Shown here piece after piece: positions 51,224-60,003 of a DNA stretch of 64,000 bases (positions within the stretch are counted from its first letter, which is position 1; each line of letters opens with the position of its first letter). Below the pieces are notes generated by a model, which did not search any database, had not been told where the DNA came from, and was given only the letters and a program-made list of their open reading frames with translations. The stretch covers positions 3,317-67,316 of the forward strand of contig JBGSON010000004.1 in NCBI GenBank assembly GCA_041739085.1, read 5' to 3'. Source of the DNA: JBGSON01 sp041739085. GTDB lineage: Bacteria > Patescibacteriota > Gracilibacteria > CAIRYL01. Made by a program: the position numbers and the translations under genes.

Positions 51224-53659
51224 ATGAAAAAAAAGAAACAGATGCTCCCCAAAGGAGCAAAGAAATCCAATGAGAAAGCATCCAAAGGAAAGAAAGTGAA
51301 AATGCTGAAGCAGAAAAAGCCAAAGGGATTCCTCCCGACACTTCTCTGGTATTTTGAAAAAAGACCGGTCTTCGGGTATGTCGCTCTCACCCTCGGACTC
51401 ATGCTCGCGGTTTTTGCTCTCGAGCGCGGAGCGAATTACTTCATGGCGAGCGTACTCCAGGCACCTCAGGCATTTGACGGAACAGTGAAACCGATCGAAC
51501 GCGTTCCGGACTGGGCAAATGTGGGATCTGATAATTCCAGACCGTATTCGAGTTATTCCTCCGGAGATCTCGTTCCCCTCATGGATTATGATATGAGAGT
51601 GCTCGGAAGCGACAGCACGGATGATGCGACGACGAATGCCAGGATCACCTATTCCGTTGTGTATACCGGAAACTACACCCTTGATCATGTACAGGGCGTC
51701 GGCTCTCATCCTGCAGTAGATATCCGCATTCCGGAAGGAACACCGGCCATTGCCGTGGCAAACGGGATCGTCAAAACTGCGGAAAGCAAGACCACCGGGT
51801 TCGGGAAATATATTGTCCTTGAGGTCCCTGACGCACCCCTAAATGGGGGGACGGAAAGTCTCTATATCGGATATGCCCATCTCTCAGAAATCGATGTGAG
51901 CGTCGGACAGATCGTACGGAGGGGCGATGTCATCGGAAAAACAGGGACGACGGGGACTTCGACGACTCCGCATCTTCATTTTCAGATCGACCGCGCAGAT
52001 GCATCATTCCACCTCTACTGGCCGTTCACGACTGCGGAAGCATCTGCTGCCGGGTATGATTTTTTTGGAGCCATCAATGCGGGATTCGGACTTGATAATG
52101 CGTTGAAATACACGGTCAATCCCATGGAGTGGGTCCAGGAGAATGAAAACGGAAGCTCATCGTCGAATGATGTGCGGGACAATGAGCCCGAAGCCGAACT
52201 TGATGCATTTGAGCTTGATATCAGTCCCTCAGCAGTTGATGCCGGTGATGATGTAAAGATCACGATCACCGCGATCGATAGCGAGGAAAAAACGATGAAA
52301 TCATTTCAGGACTCAGTTTCCTTAACATCTTCGGATTCCGATATGGAAATCCCGGATGTTGCCTTTAAAAACGGGGTTGCTCAATTTTCTGTCGAAACAG
52401 TGAATCCCGGAAGAGTAAAATTCTCCGTCGAATCCGACGGGGTGAAAGAAAGTCTCAAAATCACGGTCAATGAGAGCGAGAACCTCCATCCCTCGGGAGA
52501 TGGGGACGGAGACGGAGATAATGCATCAGACGGAGATGGGGGAACCCTTGATCATTTTTCTTTCCGCTCGGACGAGACACTACTCAAGATCGGAGGAGAA
52601 ACAACGCTCACCATCACCGCGATGGACGAGAACGGGAACCTCATCCCGGATTTCTCGCCAAAAGGCGGATATGTTCTTCAGGTCACGAACGGGAAGACGG
52701 ATAGAGACACCCTTACTAAGGCTCATTTTTCAAACGGAGAAGCATCAGTCACCTTTACTGCAGAAGATGCGGGGAAGGGAAAAGTCTTTATCGAAAACTA
52801 TGGAGAGTGGGAGATCGATATCATCGCTGAGCTCAAGCCCGTGAATTCATTCTCCATTGAAACAGACGGGAGATTTATCGTCGGTGTTCCGGAGATGATT
52901 ACCATTACATCGCTTGATGAAGAGGGAAACGTCACTCCGAAATCATTCCCGGGTGAAGCGTATGTCACCTTCACGGAAGGAGAAGGGATTACCACTCCAA
53001 ACGAACTCACATCCGAAGATTTTGAGAACGGAATCGCTTCCGTTTCCGTCAATGTGAGCGAAGGCGGGAACGCACAGATCAAAGTAAAGTCAGGAGTGCT
53101 CGTCGGCGAGAGTGATCTCATGAAAGAGGACCGGGGAAAAATATTCGCCGATGTCGGGATTGAAGACGAACATGCGGATGCGATCAAATTTCTCAAGGAA
53201 AAAGGTGTGATCGGCGGATACCCGGATGGGACTTTCCGCGGATCGAACAACCTCAATCGGGTCGAGGCGACAAAAATGCTCATGGAGGGATTCAATTATG
53301 ATATTGAATCCGGGACTCCGGATTTCAGAGATGTTGCATCATCCGACTGGTTCACGAGTTATGTCTACACTGCGGTGATGAATGGAGTCGTGAACGGATA
53401 TCCGGATGGGACATTCAGACCCGGAGGGACACTCATCCGGGCAGAATTCTTCAAGCTCCTTCTTGAGGCGGATGAGTCCCCGATAAAATCCCGGGTTTCA
53501 GAGGATCCGTTCAATGATGTGAGTGCTGATGCCTGGTACGCACCTTATGCCAGATACGCAAAGGACAACGAACTTCTCGACTTTGGAAATAAGTTCAAGC
53601 CCGAAAGTGAAATTACGCGGGATGAAGTTGCTGAAGCGATGTACCGGCTCATGAAGTGA
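51224..53659 (+). CDS. membrane-anchored M23 peptidase with Ig-like and SLH domains
   Basis: 811 aa. Lys-rich start (~1-38), one transmembrane helix (~45-65), M23/LytM peptidase (~150-265) with zinc motifs HPAVDI (~162) and HLHFQIDR (~249) plus GYAHLSEID (~222), then three Ig-like repeats (~325-425, ~440-530, ~535-635) with the T-x-T-x-x-D-x-x-G-x-x pattern, and three SLH repeats at the C-terminus (~645-810; GYPDGTFRG, GYPDGTFRP, FGNKFKPES). It is thus tied to the membrane at one end and to wall polymer at the other. The peptidase likely cuts stem-peptide crosslinks. Confidence 0.9.
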   Translation: MKKKKQMLPKGAKKSNEKASKGKKVKMLKQKKPKGFLPTLLWYFEKRPVFGYVALTLGLMLAVFALERGANYFMASVLQAPQAFDGTVKPIERVPDWANVGSDNSRPYSSYSSGDLVPLMDYDMRVLGSDSTDDATTNARITYSVVYTGNYTLDHVQGVGSHPAVDIRIPEGTPAIAVANGIVKTAESKTTGFGKYIVLEVPDAPLNGGTESLYIGYAHLSEIDVSVGQIVRRGDVIGKTGTTGTSTTPHLHFQIDRADASFHLYWPFTTAEASAAGYDFFGAINAGFGLDNALKYTVNPMEWVQENENGSSSSNDVRDNEPEAELDAFELDISPSAVDAGDDVKITITAIDSEEKTMKSFQDSVSLTSSDSDMEIPDVAFKNGVAQFSVETVNPGRVKFSVESDGVKESLKITVNESENLHPSGDGDGDGDNASDGDGGTLDHFSFRSDETLLKIGGETTLTITAMDENGNLIPDFSPKGGYVLQVTNGKTDRDTLTKAHFSNGEASVTFTAEDAGKGKVFIENYGEWEIDIIAELKPVNSFSIETDGRFIVGVPEMITITSLDEEGNVTPKSFPGEAYVTFTEGEGITTPNELTSEDFENGIASVSVNVSEGGNAQIKVKSGVLVGESDLMKEDRGKIFADVGIEDEHADAIKFLKEKGVIGGYPDGTFRGSNNLNRVEATKMLMEGFNYDIESGTPDFRDVASSDWFTSYVYTAVMNGVVNGYPDGTFRPGGTLIRAEFFKLLLEADESPIKSRVSEDPFNDVSADAWYAPYARYAKDNELLDFGNKFKPESEITRDEVAEAMYRLMK

Positions 53660-54102
53660 GGAAAGTTTATAAGGTTTGTAAAGTTCATAAAGCTTTGGAA
53701 GAAGGCCACATTTTCTCTTCCAGAACTTTTAGTTGACAATGGTGAAAAAACATTCAATAATGTTCACTTAATTCCCAGGGGAAATTTGAAAGTTCTTTTC
53801 CATATCGTCAGGAACCACCCTTCCGTTTCCATTCTGGAAGAACCTTCCCCCCTCTCCGTACTCTCCATCCTCTACGGAAAGAGGGGAAGTGCTCTTCCGG
53901 GCAAGCGGACAGGGTCTCCCGAATGAGCGGGGGAGACGGGGTATAGCCAAGGCTTACCGGGGGAGGTTTTCTCCATAAAACCTTCACGCAATCCTCAACA
54001 TCCCACCTCAAAGAATGGGGTATCGCTCACCCCCTTCCCCTCCCATATGATAGAGGGAGGAGCTCTGTCCCTCCTCCCTCTATCCCACCATTTCTTTGAC
54101 GT
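53660..54102. other. 443-nt intergenic region with repeat arrays and palindromes
   Basis: Starts with a 9-mer array (GTTTATAAG, GTTTGTAAA, GTTCATAAA; 53665-53691). A palindrome about 53847-53886 (CCTCTCCGTA and TACGGAAAGAGG arms) and a perfect 14-bp inverted repeat GATAGAGGGAGGAG / CTCCTCCCTCTATC (54049-54062, 54071-54084) follow. Short frames here on the minus strand look non-coding. The 14-bp hairpin lies at the 3' side of fbp, and may terminate both converging genes. Confidence 0.65.
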
Positions 54103-55026
54103 TTATCGATTATACTCTTTGATCGCTTCTTTCACCGTGTTTTTACTGCCGACAAAAATCGTCGTCCGTTCATGGAGGTCATGGATCGGCATATCGAGGA
54201 TCGGCTCTCCTTTTTCCGTGAGGGATATTCCTCCCGCCTGCTCCATGAGGAAGGAAAATGGAGCGCATTCGTAGAGAAGTCTGAGTTTCCCCTTCGGATA
54301 TTTCGCCGACGAAGGATAGGAGAAGATCCCGTTCCCTTTGCAGAATATGGTGTTGATATCCGCCGCCATCCCTCCGGAATACCTGAGCGTCAGACCATTC
54401 GCCATCCATTGGTTCACGAGGCGGGAATAGGAAGGCCGGTCTTTTACCGTACGAAGATTCCCCGGTGCAAATATCTCAGCATCTTCTTTTACAGTTATCT
54501 TTTCCCCATAGCACTGGAATTCTCCGAGATCATTGAGCATGAATGAGTACACTCCTTTTCCCAGAGTAAGGAAGAGCGTCGTCCGCGGCCCGTAGAGAAT
54601 ATACCCCGCCGCGGTCATCTGCCGGCCCGTATGCCCGAGAAACCCATTCCCGGGATAAATGCCGAAGATACTCCCCACGGCGAGATTGCTCGAGACGAGA
54701 GACGATCCGTCAAGAGGATCAAAGGCAACGGAATACTTTCCGAGATCGTCCATGAGCACGACTTCATTTTCCTGTTCCTCTGAGGAGATCTTCGCCACGA
54801 GATTGCTCTCTTCCAGATGCTTGCAGAAAATATTATCCGAGAGGACATCGAGCTTCAGCTGTTCTTCTCCCTGGATATTGAGCGTCCCGGCAACGCCGAG
54901 ATGCTCATGCCGTATCGCATGGATCACGTATTTCCCCGCGCGGGCGATGCGGGAAATGATCTGTTTCAAATCAGGATCACATCCTACCTCAGTGAGGAAT
55001 GTCTCAAGAAAAAAAGGAATGGTCAT
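54103..55026 (-). CDS. fbp: fructose-1,6-bisphosphatase class I
   Basis: Gluconeogenic phosphatase. 307 aa. Motifs: SSEEQENEVV (~80-90), the metal site DPLDGSSL (~104-111), NLAVGSIFGIY (~115-125) and the class I end ADINTIFCKGNGIFSYPSS with GKLRLLYECAPFSFLMEQAGG (split ~215-260). The GAPDH gene lies 32 nt upstream on the same strand, so the two are probably co-transcribed. Allosteric regulation cannot be read. Confidence 0.95.
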   Translation of the reverse strand: MTIPFFLETFLTEVGCDPDLKQIISRIARAGKYVIHAIRHEHLGVAGTLNIQGEEQLKLDVLSDNIFCKHLEESNLVAKISSEEQENEVVLMDDLGKYSVAFDPLDGSSLVSSNLAVGSIFGIYPGNGFLGHTGRQMTAAGYILYGPRTTLFLTLGKGVYSFMLNDLGEFQCYGEKITVKEDAEIFAPGNLRTVKDRPSYSRLVNQWMANGLTLRYSGGMAADINTIFCKGNGIFSYPSSAKYPKGKLRLLYECAPFSFLMEQAGGISLTEKGEPILDMPIHDLHERTTIFVGSKNTVKEAIKEYNR

Positions 55027-55058
55027 GCTGAGTTGAGAGAGGATAGAGTGCGTCCCTA

Positions 55059-56063
55059 TTATTCATGAAAACTCGCAAGTCGTTCAAGGAAATCTTTGAG
55101 TCGCACAGCATAAGCCCATTCATTGTCATACCAGAAAATCATCTGAGCGTATTTCCCTCCTACCACTTTTGTCGAAAGCGAATCAGCAATGGAAGAGTGA
55201 GCGTTTGTTGTAAAATCAATGGAGACAAGCGGCTCATCGCAGACATCGAGGATCCCTTTCATTTTTCCTGAAGCAGCCTCCCGCATAAGGGAGTTCAGTT
55301 CATCGCGGGAGGTCTCTCTCCGGAGAACAAACCGGATATCGCAGAGCGATGATGTGGCAATGGGAACGCGGAAAGCGATGCCGTCCACTTTTCCTTCAAG
55401 CGACGGAATGACCTTTGAAATCGCTTTCATCGCACCGGAAGTCGTCGGGATAACACTCTGAACAGCGCTTCGCGCTCTCCTGAGGTCGGGTCCGGTATTA
55501 TCCAGGAGGTTCTGGGAACTCGTAAAGGAGTGGATGGAGGAGACGAATGCATTCTCGATCCCGATCGCATCCTCTATGACTTTCATCGGGGGGGCGATGC
55601 AGTTCGTCGTGCAGGAGGCATTACTCATGATCGTCAGGTCGTCGGTAATAAGCTGATCATTCACCCCGAATACAAAAGTCGGGGTGTCATCCTTCATCGG
55701 AGCGGAAACAAGGACTTTCTTTGCTCCGGCATCGAGAAAATTTTGCGCTTCGGCTTTTGTTTTTGCTCTCCCGGTTGCAGAAACGACAACATCGATTCCA
55801 AGATCTTGAAACGGGATCTCCTTTTCATTCGGATGTTCAAGAACGAGCACTTTCTCGCCGTTCACCACGAGAGAGTCTTCTGTATAAGAAACATCTGCAT
55901 CGAGTTTCCCATGGAGGGAATCATATTTCAGAAGGTGCGCCCTCATTTCCGCCTGTTTTTTTCTCACATTTATTGCAGCGACCTGGACTTTTTTGTTTCC
56001 GATGAGGATCCGGTGAAGATTCCTTCCGATTCTTCCATATCCGTTGATGAGGACTCGGAGCAT
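55059..56063 (-). CDS. gap: glyceraldehyde-3-phosphate dehydrogenase
   Basis: 334 aa from the Met before LRVLINGYGRIGRN; a longer frame adds an unrelated stretch. Rossmann GYGRIGRN (~7-14), catalytic Cys in SNASCTTNCIAPP (~149-161), His in SIHSFTSSQ (~174-182). Odd point: after the second beta strand the text reads AAINVRKKQAEM where NAD enzymes have an Asp (N-D-x); the lost acidic residue and the following Arg-Lys pair suggest NADP use or dual specificity (inference from family knowledge). In the fbp operon. Confidence 0.94.
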   Translation of the reverse strand: MLRVLINGYGRIGRNLHRILIGNKKVQVAAINVRKKQAEMRAHLLKYDSLHGKLDADVSYTEDSLVVNGEKVLVLEHPNEKEIPFQDLGIDVVVSATGRAKTKAEAQNFLDAGAKKVLVSAPMKDDTPTFVFGVNDQLITDDLTIMSNASCTTNCIAPPMKVIEDAIGIENAFVSSIHSFTSSQNLLDNTGPDLRRARSAVQSVIPTTSGAMKAISKVIPSLEGKVDGIAFRVPIATSSLCDIRFVLRRETSRDELNSLMREAASGKMKGILDVCDEPLVSIDFTTNAHSSIADSLSTKVVGGKYAQMIFWYDNEWAYAVRLKDFLERLASFHE

Positions 56064-56144
56064 GTTGAGTGATAAAAGTGAAGAAGGGGCTTCATTCTGC
56101 CCCACACATGGGAAAAAGAAAACACTTTTTGCTGGTAGAAACGT

Positions 56145-56252
56145 GTTCAAGTAGGCAAGTGAAGAAGTCGACAAGCAGGCAAGCGGGAAAGCAGACCATC
56201 AATTCTTTTCTGTTTTGTCCTCTGTATTTTGTGCTGTGTGCTTCTTTCTCCT
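56145..56252. repeat. 8-nt array followed by 7-nt array
   Basis: Octamers GTTCAAGT, AGGCAAGT, GAAGAAGT, CGACAAGC, AGGCAAGC, GGGAAAGC (56145-56192), then a T-rich heptamer array (about 56203-56252; on the complement CACACAG, CACAAAA, TACAGAG, GACAAAA, CAGAAAA). Located between the divergent gap and SLH genes. Confidence 0.8.
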
Positions 56253-56281
56253 TGCGCCTAATCGTTCCCGTTTCCTATAAT
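56252..56281 (+). promoter_or_regulatory. promoter of large SLH gene
   Basis: TTGCGC (56252-56257), 18 nt, TATAAT (56276-56281), 36 nt before the ATG at 56317. Confidence 0.65.
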
Positions 56282-56316
56282 TTCATTGTGCGATTTTTCA
56301 ATTTTATCCCGTTCGT

Positions 56317-58836
56317 ATGCATCGGATCCGGATTGCCGGCCTCATCGGCCTTTTTTTGGGACTTGTCTTCTCTCTCACTGTTCCTTCTTTTGCCGAGAAG
56401 AAAGCGTTCCCGGATGTGAACGAAAATCATAAATATTTTACCTCCATCACATTTCTCTACGATCAGGATATTTTCCGGGGTGATGCGGATACGGGAAAAT
56501 TCCGACCCGGAGACCTCATCAACCGCGCCGAATTCGCTACGATCATCACCCGGCTCCTCGGGGCAAATCCTTCCCATACCGAATATCACGACTGTTTCCC
56601 CGATGTCTCGAATGAATGGTATGCCCCTTCGGTCTGTTATGTTCTCGAACAGGGGATCATGAGAGGATTCTCAGGAGGAGACATGAAGGGGAAGTTCGGG
56701 CCCGACCGGCCGCTCCTCTTTGGAGAGCTTCTCGTCATCATGGCAAGACTCTCCGACTGGAATACCGCATTCGGTGGAGAATGGTACGAACCCGCGTTCT
56801 ATTATGCGCAGCAGAGGAATATTTTGCGGAACAAGCTCTTTGACGAGCCGGCGAACAGAGGAAGTGTCGCCGAGATCATATATCGGGCAGTGGCGCTCAA
56901 CATGCTTCAGGTTGGCGTCTTTCATGACACAGAAACGCCTCCCGCATTCGAGGAATATGTCGAGAGCGTTGATTTTGATATCACGGCAGCACTCAAGGAA
57001 GGAGGGGACCGTTTTTTGCGAGAGCCTCATACGGTGACTTCAGAGAGCGGGCTCAACTTTGTTTTTTCTGGACTCCAGGATGACAGGGTCGTTGCGAACG
57101 GGAAGGATTCCTATATCGTCCAGTTCCGGATTGATGATCCGGAGACCGATGATCCCGAGTTCTCTGTCTATCATGACCGGGATCTCCGGATATCATTTCA
57201 GGAAAAGACAAGACTTGTGGATCTGGACGGATCAGTAAGCCCCGAATCGATCGATTATATCTATCGCGGGAGGGGATACTACGAAGTGACTGTGAAAAGT
57301 AAAGTGAGCGGTCATCGCTCTCTCGTCATCCAGGATGGTGAGAGTGGCGATATCGTAAAAAAAGAACTCTATTTCGCTCCCGGAAAAGCCCTCCGGTTCG
57401 AGGTCCTCGACACATCGGGACCCGGAGGACCGGATATGCTCGCGGGAGAAAAACATTACCGGGTCGCGGTCATGGACGAATACTGGAATCCGATCCCGGA
57501 AGCGGTCTTCTCCGGAACGACCTCAAACGGATACATCTATTTCGAACATAATAACGACGGGACTGCGACAGCGTATCTTCTTGCGACCCAGTATGGAGCA
57601 GCAGAAGTGGAACTCATGGCCGCGGCTTCCGGTCAGACGTTCACCATCACCGACTCCGCATTCTTTTCTCCTGTCGAGCTCGGGTATGAAGGTGCCTATG
57701 TTCAGTCGGGAGAACCTGTTATTCTCCCGATTCTCCTCTTCATTCCGAATTATGCAGAGGACATGACATTCCTTGACCTTGAGATCGCGATTCCGAATTC
57801 TATCGAGTATATCAATGCCAGAGTCGGGTCCAATGCTTTCGAAGGGACTCGTGATTTTGAAAGGGACGATATGGGGGCGGTGAAACTCACGGTATCCGGG
57901 AGTATTTCCCATGGGGAGAAGAGGACGATCCGGCAAAAAATCGGAGAACTCATCGTCACATCCCCCTATCCGCAGGAGCATGAAATCTCGGCATCGGTCG
58001 AACTGTATTCCGAGGATCCTTCAGTGCTGAAGGAACTCCTGGGAGACGACTCCATGATCATTTCTGGAAAGAAACTCGTTTCTCCTCATCCATATTCTCT
58101 CGCGACTCTCTTGGGTACCCGAGAGAAAACAGTCTGTATCGATGTCTTTGTATCGCCGGAAGTAGATATTACAGAGGCAGAGATCGACCGGGATGTTCTC
58201 GCGGCACAGGATATGCTCACAAAAAACGCAGTATCATCGAGCTGTCCGTACGCAATGAAGGTTGATGCTGAGATCACATTCGCCGATCACGTTTTCTGGA
58301 AGGGGATTTTCGGAGAGACAGGGAATGTCCTTGGTGAGGTCACTCCCGAGGCTCTCCAGTCGTGGTATGAGGAACTCGTTCCCGCCTGGAATAGCGAGGC
58401 CTCCGTTTCAGAAGAAGAGTCAGAAGAAGCGGTCACTCCGCGGCAGTGGTGCACAAAAGTGTTTTATGTTCCGGAGGATGCGTCAGAAGCAGGGGAAAGC
58501 GTTCTCTCTGATCTCTTCCTTTCCGAGGATGGGGAGAGCCTTTACGGCGTCGCTGACTATATTCTCATCCGCAATGCGGTCGACCGGGATGACCGCGCAC
58601 TCGCATCAGCCCTTGTTCATCACCTGAGCGGGAACACCGTTCGGGGAAATGACGCTGGCGCTTTCCAGGGAGCAGGACAGAGAGGGAATCTCATGAGCTC
58701 AGACCGCGTGAATGCGAAAGGGGTGGTCCTCAATTTCTTGTCCGGAGACGATCTCACTCCAGCACAGTGTGAACTTATTGACTGGGCGCATCCGCGGTTC
58801 AACCATTATCCTCCGCAACAAAGTCCATCCATCTGA
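56317..58836 (+). CDS. large SLH surface protein with degenerate metzincin-like C-terminus
   Basis: 839 aa exported protein. Signal peptide (1-26, ending SFA), three SLH-like units (~28-200: AFPDVNENHKYF, CFPDVSNEWYAP, and a weak third with GEWYEPAFYYA), then Ig-like or beta-sandwich regions (~230-600) with TSNGYIYF- and LEIAIPNS-type strands, and a C-terminal domain (~600-839). That domain has LASALVHHLSGNTV and NLMSSDRVNAKG...LTPAQCELIDW, a shape like a matrixin/metzincin but lacking HExxH. So the catalytic motif is missing, and the fold assignment is tentative. Cohesin-like segments in the middle are also possible. Confidence 0.75.
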   Translation: MHRIRIAGLIGLFLGLVFSLTVPSFAEKKAFPDVNENHKYFTSITFLYDQDIFRGDADTGKFRPGDLINRAEFATIITRLLGANPSHTEYHDCFPDVSNEWYAPSVCYVLEQGIMRGFSGGDMKGKFGPDRPLLFGELLVIMARLSDWNTAFGGEWYEPAFYYAQQRNILRNKLFDEPANRGSVAEIIYRAVALNMLQVGVFHDTETPPAFEEYVESVDFDITAALKEGGDRFLREPHTVTSESGLNFVFSGLQDDRVVANGKDSYIVQFRIDDPETDDPEFSVYHDRDLRISFQEKTRLVDLDGSVSPESIDYIYRGRGYYEVTVKSKVSGHRSLVIQDGESGDIVKKELYFAPGKALRFEVLDTSGPGGPDMLAGEKHYRVAVMDEYWNPIPEAVFSGTTSNGYIYFEHNNDGTATAYLLATQYGAAEVELMAAASGQTFTITDSAFFSPVELGYEGAYVQSGEPVILPILLFIPNYAEDMTFLDLEIAIPNSIEYINARVGSNAFEGTRDFERDDMGAVKLTVSGSISHGEKRTIRQKIGELIVTSPYPQEHEISASVELYSEDPSVLKELLGDDSMIISGKKLVSPHPYSLATLLGTREKTVCIDVFVSPEVDITEAEIDRDVLAAQDMLTKNAVSSSCPYAMKVDAEITFADHVFWKGIFGETGNVLGEVTPEALQSWYEELVPAWNSEASVSEEESEEAVTPRQWCTKVFYVPEDASEAGESVLSDLFLSEDGESLYGVADYILIRNAVDRDDRALASALVHHLSGNTVRGNDAGAFQGAGQRGNLMSSDRVNAKGVVLNFLSGDDLTPAQCELIDWAHPRFNHYPPQQSPSI

Positions 58837-58895
58837 TCTTTTTTTGGACTGAAGTGAATGCATGAGAGAGGAAGCCAATATTTTTCTTTTCACCT

Positions 58896-59351
58896 ATGAT
58901 CGTTGCTATCGGATCAGATCACGCTGGATTTCTCTTCAAAGAAGAAATCAAAAAAATGCTTCAAAAAATGGGACATGAAGTGATGGATTTCGGGACTCAT
59001 TCGGAAGAATCGACGGATTATCCGATCTATTGCCGTCCGGTCGCAGAAGCTATTCAGAAAGGAGAAGCGAATCGGGGGATCGTCCTCGGAGGATCGGGAA
59101 ACGGAGAGGCAATGGTCGCGAACCGTGTTCCGGGAGTACGGTGCGCCATCTGCTGGAATGAGAAATCAGCCCGGCTCGCCAGAGAACACAACGACTCAAA
59201 CTGCCTTTCCATAGGAGCACGGATGATGGATCTCAATACCGCCCTCCATATCGTAAAGGTATGGTTTGAAGCGGAATTTGAAGGAGGACGCCACATCCGG
59301 CGGATCGAACTCATCGATCATCCGGAAAAGGCCGGTGCAACACAGCAGTAA
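58896..59351 (+). CDS. rpiB: ribose-5-phosphate isomerase B
   Basis: Interconverts ribose-5-phosphate and ribulose-5-phosphate. 151 aa. Conserved SDHAGF (~7-12), DYPIYC (~43-48), and VLGGSGNGEAMVANRVPG (~67-84). The GGSGNGE form is the actinobacterial (Mycobacterium-type) variant where Glu serves as base in place of the Cys of E. coli RpiB. Then AREHNDSNCLSIGAR (~102-116). The next gene is rpe (13 nt), a functional pair of the pentose phosphate pathway. Confidence 0.93.
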   Translation: MIVAIGSDHAGFLFKEEIKKMLQKMGHEVMDFGTHSEESTDYPIYCRPVAEAIQKGEANRGIVLGGSGNGEAMVANRVPGVRCAICWNEKSARLAREHNDSNCLSIGARMMDLNTALHIVKVWFEAEFEGGRHIRRIELIDHPEKAGATQQ

Positions 59352-59364
59352 TTTTTTATCCCCC

Positions 59365-60003
59365 ATGCCCGACATCAAGATTTTCCCATCGCTCCTCTCC
59401 GCCGATTTTGGGAGGCTCCAGTCGGAGATCGACCGGTTTGAACCTTTTGTCGACGGATTCCATTTCGATGTCATGGACGGTCATTTTGTCCCGAACCTCA
59501 CCATGGGAGCTCCGATTCTGAAATGCCTCAGGACAAAGGGAGTGTTCGATGTCCATCTCATGGTCGAAAACCCTGAGAATCTCATTGAGGATTTCGTCAA
59601 GGCAGGCGCCGGAATGATTTCTTTCCATGCCGAAGCCGCGGGGAATAATTCCCTCAGACTCATCAAGCGGATAAAAAGCCTTCAGGCAAAGGCAGGAGTC
59701 GTTCTGAAGCCAAGGACATCAGTCGCTTCAATCGAAGAAGTCATCCATGATATCGATTTTGTCCTCATCATGAGTGTTGAACCCGGTTACAGCGGACAGA
59801 AGTTCATGCCGGAAGTCCTCGAAAAAGTGAAGGAATTGCGGCGGCGCTTCCCCGGTCTTGATATCGAGATCGACGGCGGCGTAAGCGGCAGCACCATTGC
59901 CGAAGTCCTTCAAGCGGGTGCGAACATGATCGTCTCCGCCTCCTATCTTTTCGGATCGGATGATCCGGAAAAGGCGGTGAAAACACTGAGAGGCGAATCA
60001 TGA
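59365..60003 (+). CDS. rpe: ribulose-phosphate 3-epimerase
   Basis: TIM-barrel epimerase linking ribulose-5-phosphate and xylulose-5-phosphate. 212 aa from the Met before PDIKIFPSLLSADFG. Motifs: SLLSADF (~8-14), HFDVMDGHFVPNLTMG (~33-48, metal His and Asp), HLMVENPE, SVEPGYSGQKF (~134-144) and DGGVSGSTIAEVLQAGAN (~171-188). The longer upstream frame overlaps rpiB and is not used. Its stop abuts the mutY stop. Confidence 0.96.
   Translation: MPDIKIFPSLLSADFGRLQSEIDRFEPFVDGFHFDVMDGHFVPNLTMGAPILKCLRTKGVFDVHLMVENPENLIEDFVKAGAGMISFHAEAAGNNSLRLIKRIKSLQAKAGVVLKPRTSVASIEEVIHDIDFVLIMSVEPGYSGQKFMPEVLEKVKELRRRFPGLDIEIDGGVSGSTIAEVLQAGANMIVSASYLFGSDDPEKAVKTLRGES

Noticed and set aside
53768..54011. Two short minus-strand frames in the gap before fbp
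   Set aside because: Proline/arginine-rich translations of palindromic DNA; no start signals.
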